From a virus: DNA of 25,592 nucleotides. This document shows positions 8,443 through 16,244 of the stretch, piece after piece (position 1 is the stretch's first letter; every line of letters begins with the position of its first letter). The notes beneath the pieces were generated by a model. That model was given only the letters and a program-made list of their open reading frames with translations. It was not told where the DNA came from and searched no databases. The DNA is taken from positions 1 to 25,592 of the IMG/VR virus record IMGVR_UViG_3300013116_000078. One strand, 5' to 3'. Both the position numbers and the translations under genes were made by a program.

Positions 8443-8700
8443 ATGAAAGTATCATTCGAACCACACCCAAACGAGTCGGTTGACGACGTTCAAAAGATTT
8501 TATTAGACGGTGTTCACGTTGGTTACTGTGGCACGAAAACCGGCCGGCCTATATGTTTTATAACGCCGGTATCCGGTGACGTGTCGAAGTTAGTCAAAAA
8601 GGCGGTAGCAGAAAACGTCGGCGAAGCGTCGAGCGTTAACCAGCCGCCCGAATCGGTAGAGATTGAAGGGGTAGACGATGACCATAGCGACGAAGAATGA
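8443..8700 (+). CDS. Small acidic protein of unknown function in the tail module
   Basis: This 85-aa protein has a strong ribosome-binding site (AAAGGGG at 8431-8437). Residues 1-45 look like a small beta fold (VQKILLDGVHVGYCGTKTG, then RPICFITPVSGD), followed by a helix (VSKLVKKAVAENVG) and an acidic tail ending DDDHSDEE. The last 23 bases overlap the chaperone gene. I do not recognise a family. Its place between tail tube and chaperone suggests a role in tail assembly, perhaps an accessory chaperone, but this is inference only. Confidence 0.72.
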   Translation: MKVSFEPHPNESVDDVQKILLDGVHVGYCGTKTGRPICFITPVSGDVSKLVKKAVAENVGEASSVNQPPESVEIEGVDDDHSDEE

Positions 8701-9058
8701 TTTATTTTCAAGAGCCGGCCGACGGTTTAAGACTGTAGAAATTGCAGATTTGACGTTTCGTATTAAATCACTAAGCGAAGCCGAAAAAAGCAGGTTCGAA
8801 CGCGCAGTCGTAAACAAGAAAACCGGACAGGTTAACATTGACGCGCGGCGACGCCTAATCATAACTATGTTAGTTGATGACAAAGGAGAGCCGCTGTTGA
8901 CGTTGGCTGATATGGAGGCTTTAGGCGAATTAGACGGGGCAATTATTGCCGCCCTGTTTGATGCGTGTAGTGATTTTGCAGGTTTCGGTGATAATGAGAT
9001 AGAGGAACTGGAAAAAAACTGCGAAACGATAGCCGCCGCCGTTTCGCCTACAAGCTAG
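8678..9058 (+). CDS. Tail assembly chaperone, short form (gpG-like)
   Basis: This 126-aa protein, made without frameshifting, is the probable equivalent of lambda gpG: it coats the tape measure protein and recruits tail tube subunits. It begins MTIATKNDLFSRAGRRFKTV and is rich in charged helices. The ATG at 8678 follows GAAGGGG (8665-8671). The identification rests on position between tail tube and tape measure and on the slippery A AAA AAC near the 3' end, after which the -1 frame continues as a clear T-domain. The stop is TAG at 9056-9058. The sequence alone is poorly conserved, as is usual for this family. Confidence 0.85.
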   Translation: MTIATKNDLFSRAGRRFKTVEIADLTFRIKSLSEAEKSRFERAVVNKKTGQVNIDARRRLIITMLVDDKGEPLLTLADMEALGELDGAIIAALFDACSDFAGFGDNEIEELEKNCETIAAAVSPTS

Positions 9059-9336
9059 GCCTAGCCTTAGGCGTTTGGGACGTCCCCCAAATGCTTGAAG
9101 ATATGCCGGCGGAAACTTTCGACGAGTGGATAGCGTTTTATCACGTGGAACCGTTCGGCGAAGAATGGCTACAGACTAGCTACCTTTGTTCAATAGTGTT
9201 AAACCTATTGGCAAAGAACAAAAGCGACCTGTTAGAGCTAGATGCGTTTGTTCCAGAATTCAAACGCAAAAAGAAAAAACAGGTTATAGACGACCAGTAT
9301 ATTAACGCGATGAGGTACGGTAAAAAGAATGGCTAG
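8678..9336 (+). CDS. Tail assembly chaperone, long frameshifted form (gpGT-like)
   Basis: This is the product of a -1 ribosomal frameshift, join(8678..9019, 9019..9336), about 219 aa. After the slip at A AAA AAC (9013-9019) the reading continues as LRNDSRRRFAYKLGLALGVW and on into MLEDMPAETFDEWIAFYHVE and PFGEEW, the hallmark of T-domains in siphovirus tail chaperones. The new frame stays open without a start codon until 9091, so the join explains how this segment is translated. The T-domain recruits tail tube protein to the gpG-bound tape measure in lambda. The stop at 9336 overlaps the tape measure start. Confidence 0.88.
9013..9047 (+). promoter_or_regulatory. Programmed -1 ribosomal frameshift site
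   Basis: The slippery heptamer A AAA AAC lies at 9013-9019 in the correct phase (GAA AAA AAC in frame 0). Directly after it, GCGAAACG (9021-9028) and CGTTTCGC (9040-9047) form a perfect 8-bp stem with an 11-nt loop. The spacer is a single base, shorter than the 5-9 nt usual for stimulatory structures. CGCC within the loop could also pair with GGCG at 9070-9073 to make a pseudoknot. Confidence 0.85.
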
Positions 9337-10729
9337 CATCGGATCAATAGCCGCTACGTTTGTAGCTAAAACTGCACCTTTTGAATCAGGCGTTAAACGT
9401 GCGCGCGGTTCTATGGACTCGTTCGGGAAGTCTGTAATTAAAACAGCCGCAAAGATTGGCGCGGCGTTAGGTGGTATCCAGTTTTTTAAGACTGGGATAG
9501 GATTAGCGGCTCAATTAGAGCAAGATATTATCGCCATTAAAGCGTTTACGGGGTCACTAGAAAGCGCTAATGCACTGATCGAACAGCTAACAGAATTTGC
9601 TGCTAAAACACCGTTCCAATTAAAAGAACTAATAGGGTCAACTAAACAGCTTTTAGCGTTTGGCGTTAGTGCCGATAAAGTGAAAGATACTTTATTTGTG
9701 TTAGGCAACCTAGCCGCAACGGCAGATGCTAACATCGGCGACCTAGCACAGATTTTTGGCAAGATTAAAAGCCAGGGCAAACTAATGGGAGAAACGCTAA
9801 ATCAGTTAGCTGAGCGTGGAATCCCTGTTATTAGCGCCTTAGCCGATCATTTCAAAGTACCCGAAGAAGCCATCCGGGAGATGGTTAGTGCTGGGCAAAT
9901 TTCATTTAACGATTTTGAAGCCGCTATGAATTCTTTGGCGGGCGAGGGGGGGCAGTTCGGCAACGCAATGGCCGAGCAAGCCGACACGTTAAAAGGTAAA
10001 TGGTCTACGTTTAAAGATGCTATTGAAAAACTATCAAGAGAAATAGGGCAGGCGCTAATTCCTGTGATGAAAGATTTGCTAAATGTCGGGTTTGTGGTCG
10101 TCGAATGGATACAAGGGCTAGACATGGATACCGTTAAATTTACGGCGTCCGTAATTGCAGGCGTAGCAGCGTTTGCTTTAACGATAAAAATAATTGGTAA
10201 AGTAGCGAGGGTTGTTAAAACCTTTATTACGACGTTAAGAGCATTAGCAGCAGCTAAAGCCACGGCAATGGCATTTAGCGGGCCGGCTGGCTGGGCTATG
10301 TTAGCAGGCGCAGGGATTGCAGCGGCTGGCGCGGTTGTTGGTATTAACGCGGCATTTGATTCTATATCTGGCGGCGCAGACAAAGCGACTAACGAAATAG
10401 ACAGGTTAGCTAACAGCACTCAAAATATGGAGGCTGTAGCGGCCGGAACCGAAAAAATAGGCGATGTCGCCGAAAAGAACACAAAAAAGCTAGAGCAGGA
10501 AAACAAAGAGCTAGAAAAGATGGCTGAGCGGCTAGACATCATAGCAAACCGCGCAGGCGTAGGCGTTGCAATACGTGGAACCGTACAAGCGGCCGAGGCT
10601 AGGACGCATGCAATAAAGAATCTAGAAAAACATCAGGTAGCGCAGTTAAAAGCGCAACAAGAAGCTAACAAGCATTTAGCAAATATTGAAAACAACACAG
10701 GCAAACAGCCGGCAATAGTGGGTATATAA
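9329..10729 (+). CDS. Tape measure protein (short)
   Basis: This 466-aa protein sets tail length and occupies the tube lumen. The N-terminal half carries the tape-measure domain: GIGLAAQLEQDIIAIKAF, TPFQLKELIGSTKQLLAFGV, GKLMGETLNQLAERGIPVI, then ISFNDFEAAMNSLAGEGGQF. Hydrophobic stretches at about 265-285 and 315-340 (AAGAVVGINAAF) could insert in the host membrane during ejection, and a charged coiled coil (KNTKKLEQENKELEKMAERL) follows. At about 1.5 angstrom per residue, the known rule of thumb, the tail would be near 70 nm, which is short for a siphovirus. It overlaps both neighbours by a few bases. Confidence 0.93.
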   Translation: MASIGSIAATFVAKTAPFESGVKRARGSMDSFGKSVIKTAAKIGAALGGIQFFKTGIGLAAQLEQDIIAIKAFTGSLESANALIEQLTEFAAKTPFQLKELIGSTKQLLAFGVSADKVKDTLFVLGNLAATADANIGDLAQIFGKIKSQGKLMGETLNQLAERGIPVISALADHFKVPEEAIREMVSAGQISFNDFEAAMNSLAGEGGQFGNAMAEQADTLKGKWSTFKDAIEKLSREIGQALIPVMKDLLNVGFVVVEWIQGLDMDTVKFTASVIAGVAAFALTIKIIGKVARVVKTFITTLRALAAAKATAMAFSGPAGWAMLAGAGIAAAGAVVGINAAFDSISGGADKATNEIDRLANSTQNMEAVAAGTEKIGDVAEKNTKKLEQENKELEKMAERLDIIANRAGVGVAIRGTVQAAEARTHAIKNLEKHQVAQLKAQQEANKHLANIENNTGKQPAIVGI

Positions 10730-11829
10730 TGGCAGTAACAAGCGTAAAGATTTTACATGACGGGTGGACGGGATCAGGAACCGTCGGCGCCGGTGTTACG
10801 TTTAACGTTATCTACCAAGTAGAAGTAGACGACCGGAACGACGGGCCTGATGTTTTGCTAAGTGCCGACGACGGGACAACGCGCGTTCCTAGGCCGGGCG
10901 ACTCTTACCAAGTAGGGAACGATTCAGACCCGTTTTCATTTGTAAAAAGCGTTAGCCCATCGCCAGTAGCTGAAAAAGTTTGGAATGTTACCGTAGTATT
11001 CAGCCCGTTAGAGCCGGGCGAAAGCGAAGACGGGCCGGAAGGCCAACAGCCGAATGGCTTAGACCCAAACAGACGACCTACAGACAACCCATTAGACGAA
11101 AAAGTTGTTATATCTGTTTCTAGTGTAAACGCAAAACGTGCAGCAACAGCTTCGGCTTACATCGGACAATTAAACGTACAGGGGTTAAACGTGGGGTTTG
11201 ATGCAACGGGTTTTATACCAGGGTCTCCTAAAGTTGCGTTAACGACATCGCCAGACGGTAAAGGCGGTATTAGAGATAAAACACCAATCACAAACAGCGT
11301 TTTTACACCGTTTGACCCGCCGCCGGAAATTGATTATTCACAGGTGCGCGTTTCTATTAATATGAATTTAAAGTTCGCGCCGGTCGGCTGGCTAGATTTT
11401 GTAAATTCTGTTAATGCTCAACCGATATCATTTACGGACGGTTTTAATATGTTAGCCGGCGCTCAGCCTTTCGCCTGTAGATGTATGGCGGTTAGCTACA
11501 GCGAGCGAATTAAAAACGGGGTATTCTTTTGGTCAACTGACATAGAATTTTTAATAGATAATCTGTTTACGCATCGCCTTGACATACTAGACCGAGGGTA
11601 TTGTGAAACCAGCAATAAAAAGGTCAGCGAAGCGACGACGAAAAATAATATTGTAGATGAAAACGGGTTACCGTTAGCTGACCCCGTTTTATTAGACGGA
11701 AAAGGTAAGCAGTTAAATATAGAAGTTTCGGACGGCGTGTATTTACGATACGCAGTTTACCCCGAGTTCAATTGGAATTGGTGGGGAATAAGCAACCCGC
11801 AAGCCTTACAACATAGGATGAATAACTGA
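10729..11829 (+). CDS. Minor tail / tail-tip protein, function unknown
   Basis: This 366-aa protein follows the tape measure with a TAATG overlap, where the distal tail (Dit-like) or tail-tip hub is expected. The N-terminal third is beta-rich (AGVTFNVIYQVEVDDRNDGP), followed by a Pro/Asp/Asn-rich linker (about residues 95-125) and a larger domain with KVVISVSSVNAKRAATASAY, INMNLKFAPVGWLDFVNSVN and MAVSYSERIKNGVFFWSTDI. The ending FNWNWWGISNPQALQHRMNN is Trp-rich. I do not recognise a named family but similar architectures come to mind from planctomycete-associated phages. Structural function is inferred from position. Confidence 0.78.
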   Translation: MAVTSVKILHDGWTGSGTVGAGVTFNVIYQVEVDDRNDGPDVLLSADDGTTRVPRPGDSYQVGNDSDPFSFVKSVSPSPVAEKVWNVTVVFSPLEPGESEDGPEGQQPNGLDPNRRPTDNPLDEKVVISVSSVNAKRAATASAYIGQLNVQGLNVGFDATGFIPGSPKVALTTSPDGKGGIRDKTPITNSVFTPFDPPPEIDYSQVRVSINMNLKFAPVGWLDFVNSVNAQPISFTDGFNMLAGAQPFACRCMAVSYSERIKNGVFFWSTDIEFLIDNLFTHRLDILDRGYCETSNKKVSEATTKNNIVDENGLPLADPVLLDGKGKQLNIEVSDGVYLRYAVYPEFNWNWWGISNPQALQHRMNN

Positions 11830-12644
11830 TGGCTGATATAATTTGGACTAACGGCAACGCTGACGGCGATTGGGCTAATACGGCTAACTGGCTCGGCGGT
11901 GCGATCCCAGCGGCTGGGGATAACGTTTACTTTACGAGCGAATATATCGGCGACGTAACAACGAACCTAGACAGAACCGCTGATGGTACGCTAGGTAATC
12001 TAATTGTCGAGGAAGGATACAGCGGCAAAATTGGAAGTAAGGCCGGCTATTTAGAATTAATATGCGGCGGGGTAACGTTTGACGGTTCCGGCTTATGCTT
12101 TATCGACGTCAACACGTCGGCAATAGATATAACGGTTACAGGCACCGCTAGAGCGGCCACAGGACAACAGGGGCTTTACCTGAAAGGCTCGGCTATTGAC
12201 GAATTAAACGTTACAGGCGGCACCGTAGGCGTAGCGGCTAGAGCTGGGGAAACAGCAACAGTAGCCACGATTAACGTAAACGGCGGTACCGTAAACGCTG
12301 GCTCAGGTGCAACCCTGACGACGTTAACGGGGTACGCTGGGGCTATGAATAGTAAAGCCGGCCTAACAACCGTTAACCTAATTGGCGGCAACGCAAAGGT
12401 AGAGGGCAACATTACAACGGCTAACCTAGAAGCCGGCGTTTTAACTTACAACGGGTCTGGAACAATTACGACATGTAACGTTCAAGGCGGCACGGTTGAT
12501 TGTTTTGCAACTGCACTGGCTCGCACGATTACGACGTTAAACATTAAGCCCGGCGGCGGTATTATTTACGATCCGGACGTTGTAACTGTTAGCACATTAA
12601 CGAGCAACGGAAACCCCATAAATATAAGTTCTACCGATGCCTAA
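11829..12644 (+). CDS. Beta-repeat surface or tail fibre-like protein
   Basis: This 271-aa protein begins MADIIWTNGNADGDWANTAN, then WLGGAIPAAGDNVYF. This W-G-W-NW-G-P-DNV pattern is common in repeat-rich surface proteins of Planctomycetes and Verrucomicrobia. The remainder is Gly/Thr/Val/Asn-rich with irregular repeats of the type LNVTGGTVGVAAR, INVNGGTVNAGSG, VNLIGGNAKVEGN and CNVQGGTVDCFA, spaced about 20-40 residues apart. That periodicity suggests a beta-solenoid. It starts at the previous stop (TGATG). A role in the tail tip, such as host-surface contact, is inferred. No catalytic motif is visible. Confidence 0.78.
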   Translation: MADIIWTNGNADGDWANTANWLGGAIPAAGDNVYFTSEYIGDVTTNLDRTADGTLGNLIVEEGYSGKIGSKAGYLELICGGVTFDGSGLCFIDVNTSAIDITVTGTARAATGQQGLYLKGSAIDELNVTGGTVGVAARAGETATVATINVNGGTVNAGSGATLTTLTGYAGAMNSKAGLTTVNLIGGNAKVEGNITTANLEAGVLTYNGSGTITTCNVQGGTVDCFATALARTITTLNIKPGGGIIYDPDVVTVSTLTSNGNPINISSTDA

Positions 12645-13254
12645 AGGGTTTATGCTGACGGCTGAAGCCGTCCGAAAAATAAAAGCGGATCACGAAAGCC
12701 TGCGCCTAAGAGTTAGAGAGCTAGAAGGTAAGGCAGCGCGCGCACCGTCTCAAGTAGCTATAGAGAACATGATTTATGTTAAAGTTACGGAATTGGTAAC
12801 CCCAGCGGAAGACGGCGTTTTAGGGACTGGTAAAGCCGTTGTTCAGGAATTCGATAAAGAAGACAAAACCGTAGGAAACCAAACGCGGCGGGAGGAGTAC
12901 GGCGGCCCTGACGAAGATAGAGAAATAGACGTTTATAACGAGTCGCAAATACCGGTATTTGTTAATTCTATCGTTCTTTGTTTTCGAGACGTTAAGAGCG
13001 GCCTGTTTATTTTAGAGCCGATACAAACAGCAATAGGCAAGGCGCCTAACGGAATCAGCGCGCGCAGCGGAACCAGTGCAGGCAGTGGACAGGTAGATTT
13101 TTATTATTTATCGGATGGTGCGCTTACCTATAGCGGCTACGGATTAACCGCATATAATATTGCGGATGGAGCGGTAGCCGGCGGCCAGTACGTAATGATC
13201 AAGCGCAACGCTAACGGCAATAATTGGTACGTAGATATGGCAGAGTGCGAGTAG
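12637..13254 (+). CDS. Tail-module protein with N-terminal coiled coil, function unknown
   Basis: This 205-aa protein starts MPKGFMLTAEAVRKIKADHE and continues into a short coiled coil (LRLRVRELEGKAARA). A beta-rich middle (MIYVKVTELVTPAEDGV, then EIDVYNESQIPVFVNSIVLC) and a C-terminal domain (GISARSGTSAGSGQVDFYYL) follow. I recall proteins of this layout next to tail genes in planctomycete-associated phages and prophages, but no function is known to me. It overlaps the previous gene by 8 bases, and the next starts directly after its stop. Trimerisation through the coiled coil and a link to tail fibres is a plausible inference. Confidence 0.75.
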   Translation: MPKGFMLTAEAVRKIKADHESLRLRVRELEGKAARAPSQVAIENMIYVKVTELVTPAEDGVLGTGKAVVQEFDKEDKTVGNQTRREEYGGPDEDREIDVYNESQIPVFVNSIVLCFRDVKSGLFILEPIQTAIGKAPNGISARSGTSAGSGQVDFYYLSDGALTYSGYGLTAYNIADGAVAGGQYVMIKRNANGNNWYVDMAECE

Positions 13255-14841
13255 ATGCTATCTAGATTTAATTCGGGGTGCGATTGTGACTGTTGCATTG
13301 TTTACCGGTCAGAATTCTGCAAGCATTGGCATCAATCCGTTTTTGAGCGGCGATACTTTGGCAATATAGACGGCCATCCATCACGTATGAACCTAAACGG
13401 CGGTACGTTTGATCAAGAGGGCGTATTTATTGAGGATGGCGTAGGCGTTAATCCAAAGGTCTGGGAAATTCGTAATGATGCTTGCAATCAAAATTTAAAT
13501 GATTGTGAAGATAACGTTGATCCCAAAGATTATACGTACAGTGCTAGTCACTATTTAACACCAACGACTAATGTAGCAAACACCTATTTAAAAACTAAAG
13601 TAATCGCTAACAAATTTAATTGGTGGATGTATACCTTTTGGGACACCTGCGATTCAAATGACGGCAGCCATTGCTGGGACGCGACAGAAAGCGAGCCGGT
13701 CAGCAACCAAAAAATGGTTTTTATCTTTGATTATGTAGACAAAGATAATTGGGTAGGCATCGAGGTAGAATATGCGCCGGATTTTGACATTACACCCGGT
13801 GCGGTACAGAGTATCTTTAAAGCTAAAGGCCGCCAAAATACCGAGGGCGTTCTGTCAGATTTAACGGAAGAAACAACCCTTGATCTAGGCATTAATGATA
13901 ACAAAATAAATGTTGGCATAGATATTTTCGTTGATAACAACAGCGACTGCGGCAATATAGATTTTGTTAATATGCAATTCCAAAATGTTGAATTTAGTTT
14001 TGGTTACACGCCCAAAAACGGAGACTATATTGCATTAGTGCAAAGCAGCAATTCCGGCGTTGTTGATACGATCACTTGTGATTCGCAAGAATACACAATT
14101 GGCGGCGGATTTGGGATCTACAACTGGGTCCATCAGTACATGGAATCGGAGCAAGCCGGATGCGCAGAATTGCCGGAGGCGACTTGCTGCGATTGTTTTA
14201 TTCCGGCTGAAATGGACGTAACTTTATCGGGGTTTTCAGATGATGATTGTGGTTGGTGCGATACGGAATTAGACGATACGTTTACTTTGATTTATCGGGG
14301 GCAAAGAGACGTTTTACACGTGCCATGCGACGAAGACCCTCCCTATTATCGGACGTGGTGTGAATGGGGCTATTTTTACAGCGAATACGATACTGCAACC
14401 TGCGAAAAAGAAAAACCGTGGCCGCATGGGGGAAATACCGACGTCTCTATTTACACAATGCGCCTACGAGTTAGGCATTACGAATATTTAGACCCCGACG
14501 CTGTAACAAACTACCGCTCTGATTGGATCTTTGAAATTGTTTTAACACATCCTAACGTAGGCGCCCCAGATTATTTTCTAGAAACTAACCTTTGTCATTA
14601 TCACTGGAAATACACGCAGGATCATGGAACCGAATTAACGAAAAACTGCAATTTAACAGGGTCAGAAGAATTTGAATATCTTGATGCTTTTGAAGGTGAA
14701 GACGATTGTGTTGACGAAGACGAATTTCCTTATTATGGGTGTTCTATGTCATACCAATCAGGTCTGGAGCTGCTAACATATGAAGTAGATTTTGATGATT
14801 GGTGTGAAACGATGGGGAGTGTAACGGTAGAGCGTGGTTGA
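13255..14841 (+). CDS. Cysteine-rich tail-tip or receptor-binding candidate
   Basis: This 528-aa acidic protein contains 25 cysteines, four of them in the cluster CDCDCC near residues 9-14 and others in ATCCDCF and DDDCGWCD. It is rich in Asp, Glu, Tyr and Trp and poor in Lys. A middle segment (KMVFIFDYVDKDNWVGIEVE, LGINDNKINVGIDIFVD) looks like a beta-sandwich of the lectin/laminin type. Cysteine density of this kind suggests metal binding or disulfides formed outside the cell. The gene is more A/T-rich than its upstream neighbours. It starts directly after the previous stop, and position after the tail-tip genes favours a host-contact protein. No family is firmly recognised. Confidence 0.75.
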   Translation: MLSRFNSGCDCDCCIVYRSEFCKHWHQSVFERRYFGNIDGHPSRMNLNGGTFDQEGVFIEDGVGVNPKVWEIRNDACNQNLNDCEDNVDPKDYTYSASHYLTPTTNVANTYLKTKVIANKFNWWMYTFWDTCDSNDGSHCWDATESEPVSNQKMVFIFDYVDKDNWVGIEVEYAPDFDITPGAVQSIFKAKGRQNTEGVLSDLTEETTLDLGINDNKINVGIDIFVDNNSDCGNIDFVNMQFQNVEFSFGYTPKNGDYIALVQSSNSGVVDTITCDSQEYTIGGGFGIYNWVHQYMESEQAGCAELPEATCCDCFIPAEMDVTLSGFSDDDCGWCDTELDDTFTLIYRGQRDVLHVPCDEDPPYYRTWCEWGYFYSEYDTATCEKEKPWPHGGNTDVSIYTMRLRVRHYEYLDPDAVTNYRSDWIFEIVLTHPNVGAPDYFLETNLCHYHWKYTQDHGTELTKNCNLTGSEEFEYLDAFEGEDDCVDEDEFPYYGCSMSYQSGLELLTYEVDFDDWCETMGSVTVERG

Positions 14842-15826
14842 TTGTATTTTTAAAAAGTCTGGCAATATTTACCAGTGTTCAAATTGTGGAGCTACTAAAA
14901 AGAAAGCAACCCGCAGAAATTGCAGCCTAAAAAAAGGTTTTGGTGATACCGTCGCAAATATCACAAAAGCAGTCGGCGTTAAGGCGTGCGGCGGTTGTAA
15001 CAAACGACGCGCAAAACTGAATAATCTAACAGCAACGCCGGCTTATAGAAACGCCCGGTTAATACGTACCGCCGAGCTAGTGAAAGATTCTATAAAACTA
15101 GCTGAGCAGGTGCCGCCAGAAGTAGACGGCGTTTGCGGGATACCGCGCAGCGGGATGATACCGGCCAGCGTAATAGCGGCCCATTTGCATTTACCGCTAT
15201 ACACCTACCACAAAGGGCAGGTTAAAAACGTCGGCAAGGGATCACGGCTAAACAATACGGAAGCACAAAATATATTATTTGTAGATGATACGACGATGAT
15301 GGGTAGCACACTAAAAAAGCTGGAAAGCGTCAAGGGATTGAAGGCTAGCGTGTACGTTAATCCGCACAGCCCGCGCAAGCCTGACCTATACACAAAAGAA
15401 TTAGAGCCGCCGCACTTGTTAGAGTGGAACCTGTTTAATAGCGGCTTTTGTAAAAATATGGCTTTTGACATGGACGGCGTCATATGCCATGATCAGCCGC
15501 CGGAGCTATGGGGTAAGCGGGTAGAGCGCCCGCGATACTTGCCGAGGCGTAGCCCGGTAACAATAATAACGGCAAGGCTAGAACGCGACCGACTGGCTAC
15601 CGAATCATGGCTGAAGGATCACGGGGTAACCGTTGAAAAGCTGGTTATGTTTCCCGGCACTGAGGTTGACAGATTGCAACCGAAAGCAGTTAGCGAGTAT
15701 AAGGCCAAAGCGTTTAAGGCGTCCGGCAAAGATTGGTACGTTGAAAGCGATAGCATACAGGCGCGAGAAATAGCAGAATTAACAGGCGCGTGGGTTATTT
15801 GCACAGAAAACAGTAAGGTTTATTGA
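14834..15826 (+). CDS. Zinc-finger / phosphoribosyltransferase / HAD hydrolase fusion
   Basis: This 330-aa protein has three parts. Residues 1-65 hold Cys pairs (CSNCGA at 15-20, CGGC at 52-55) that could bind zinc. Residues 70-190 look like a type I phosphoribosyltransferase: GIPRSGMIPASVIA (102-115) and the PRPP loop LFVDDTTMMGST (148-159). Residues 205-330 look like a HAD phosphatase: FDMDGVICHD (D212, D214), ITAR (T246) and WYVESD (D306). All key residues appear present, so both enzymes may be active, for instance on a base or nucleoside monophosphate. The GTG at 14834 overlaps the previous gene by 8 bases. The substrate is unknown. Its position among tail and lysis genes is unexpected for a metabolic enzyme. 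Confidence 0.85.
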   Translation: MVDCIFKKSGNIYQCSNCGATKKKATRRNCSLKKGFGDTVANITKAVGVKACGGCNKRRAKLNNLTATPAYRNARLIRTAELVKDSIKLAEQVPPEVDGVCGIPRSGMIPASVIAAHLHLPLYTYHKGQVKNVGKGSRLNNTEAQNILFVDDTTMMGSTLKKLESVKGLKASVYVNPHSPRKPDLYTKELEPPHLLEWNLFNSGFCKNMAFDMDGVICHDQPPELWGKRVERPRYLPRRSPVTIITARLERDRLATESWLKDHGVTVEKLVMFPGTEVDRLQPKAVSEYKAKAFKASGKDWYVESDSIQAREIAELTGAWVICTENSKVY

Positions 15827-16062
15827 TGGTGGGCAGAAAGAAAAGATATAGAGATAAAGACGGTCAATTTATCTATACGCATGAGGAACGCCAAGCGGTT
15901 ACCAAAAAAGCTAGCCGTCAGGAGTATAAGCTGGATAAAATAGATGCTAAGACGGAAAAGGCCAAAGCGGTCGCGTCGAAGCGTAAATGGACGGCGATTT
16001 TGGTAATCGCAGGCGTGGCCGCCTTTGGCCTATTCTCGTTAAAAGGATGTTTGCCAATATGA
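15826..16062 (+). CDS. Small protein with C-terminal membrane segment
   Basis: This 78-aa protein begins with a strongly basic, charged stretch (MVGRKKRYRDKDGQFIYTHE), continues as a Lys/Ala helix, and ends with a hydrophobic segment WTAILVIAGVAAFGLFSL (about 55-72) followed by KGCLPI. It would be anchored in the inner membrane with the charged part in the cytoplasm. I chose ATG 15826, which overlaps the previous stop (TGATG), over a TTG three bases earlier. It lies just upstream of a holin-like gene, so a role in lysis, such as a pinholin or regulator, is possible but unproven. Confidence 0.65.
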   Translation: MVGRKKRYRDKDGQFIYTHEERQAVTKKASRQEYKLDKIDAKTEKAKAVASKRKWTAILVIAGVAAFGLFSLKGCLPI

Positions 16063-16244
16063 AAAAGTGGTATCAGTCAAAAACCATATGGTTTAACGTG
16101 TTGACGTTTGTTGTATCATCTTTGACCGCTCTTGTTAATGGTGAGTGGATACAAGAAAACCCAGAAAGTGCCGCGATAGTATCGGGCGCGATTGCTATAA
16201 TAAACATCGTTTTACGCAAGATCACGAAAGACGAAGTAAAATAA
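16059..16244 (+). CDS. Holin-like small membrane protein
   Basis: This 61-aa protein starts MKKWYQSKTIWFNVLTFVVS, then continues through a short polar loop (NGEWIQENPESA) into a second hydrophobic segment AAIVSGAIAIINIVLR, with a charged end KITKDEVK. Two membrane segments, a short loop and a charged C-terminus match small phage proteins annotated as putative holins. The ATG at 16059 overlaps the previous stop, with AAAAGGA upstream; longer in-frame starts at 15987 onward would overlap the previous gene heavily and are unlikely. If it is a holin it would open the inner membrane at lysis. No endolysin was recognised nearby. Confidence 0.7.
   Translation: MKKWYQSKTIWFNVLTFVVSSLTALVNGEWIQENPESAAIVSGAIAIINIVLRKITKDEVK

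Noticed and set aside
9014-9091. Possibility that the T-domain frame is a separate gene starting at ATG 9091.
   Set aside because: No ribosome-binding site before 9091, and conserved T-domain residues (FAYKLGLALG) lie upstream of it, reachable only through the frameshift.
9847-10419. 190-aa open frame on the minus strand inside the tape measure gene.
   Set aside because: Antisense of an Ala/Lys-rich coding region, which easily stays open; the sense frame is clearly the tape measure protein.
12176-12412. 78-aa minus-strand open frame inside the beta-repeat protein.
   Set aside because: Shadow of a repetitive coding sequence; no start signals.
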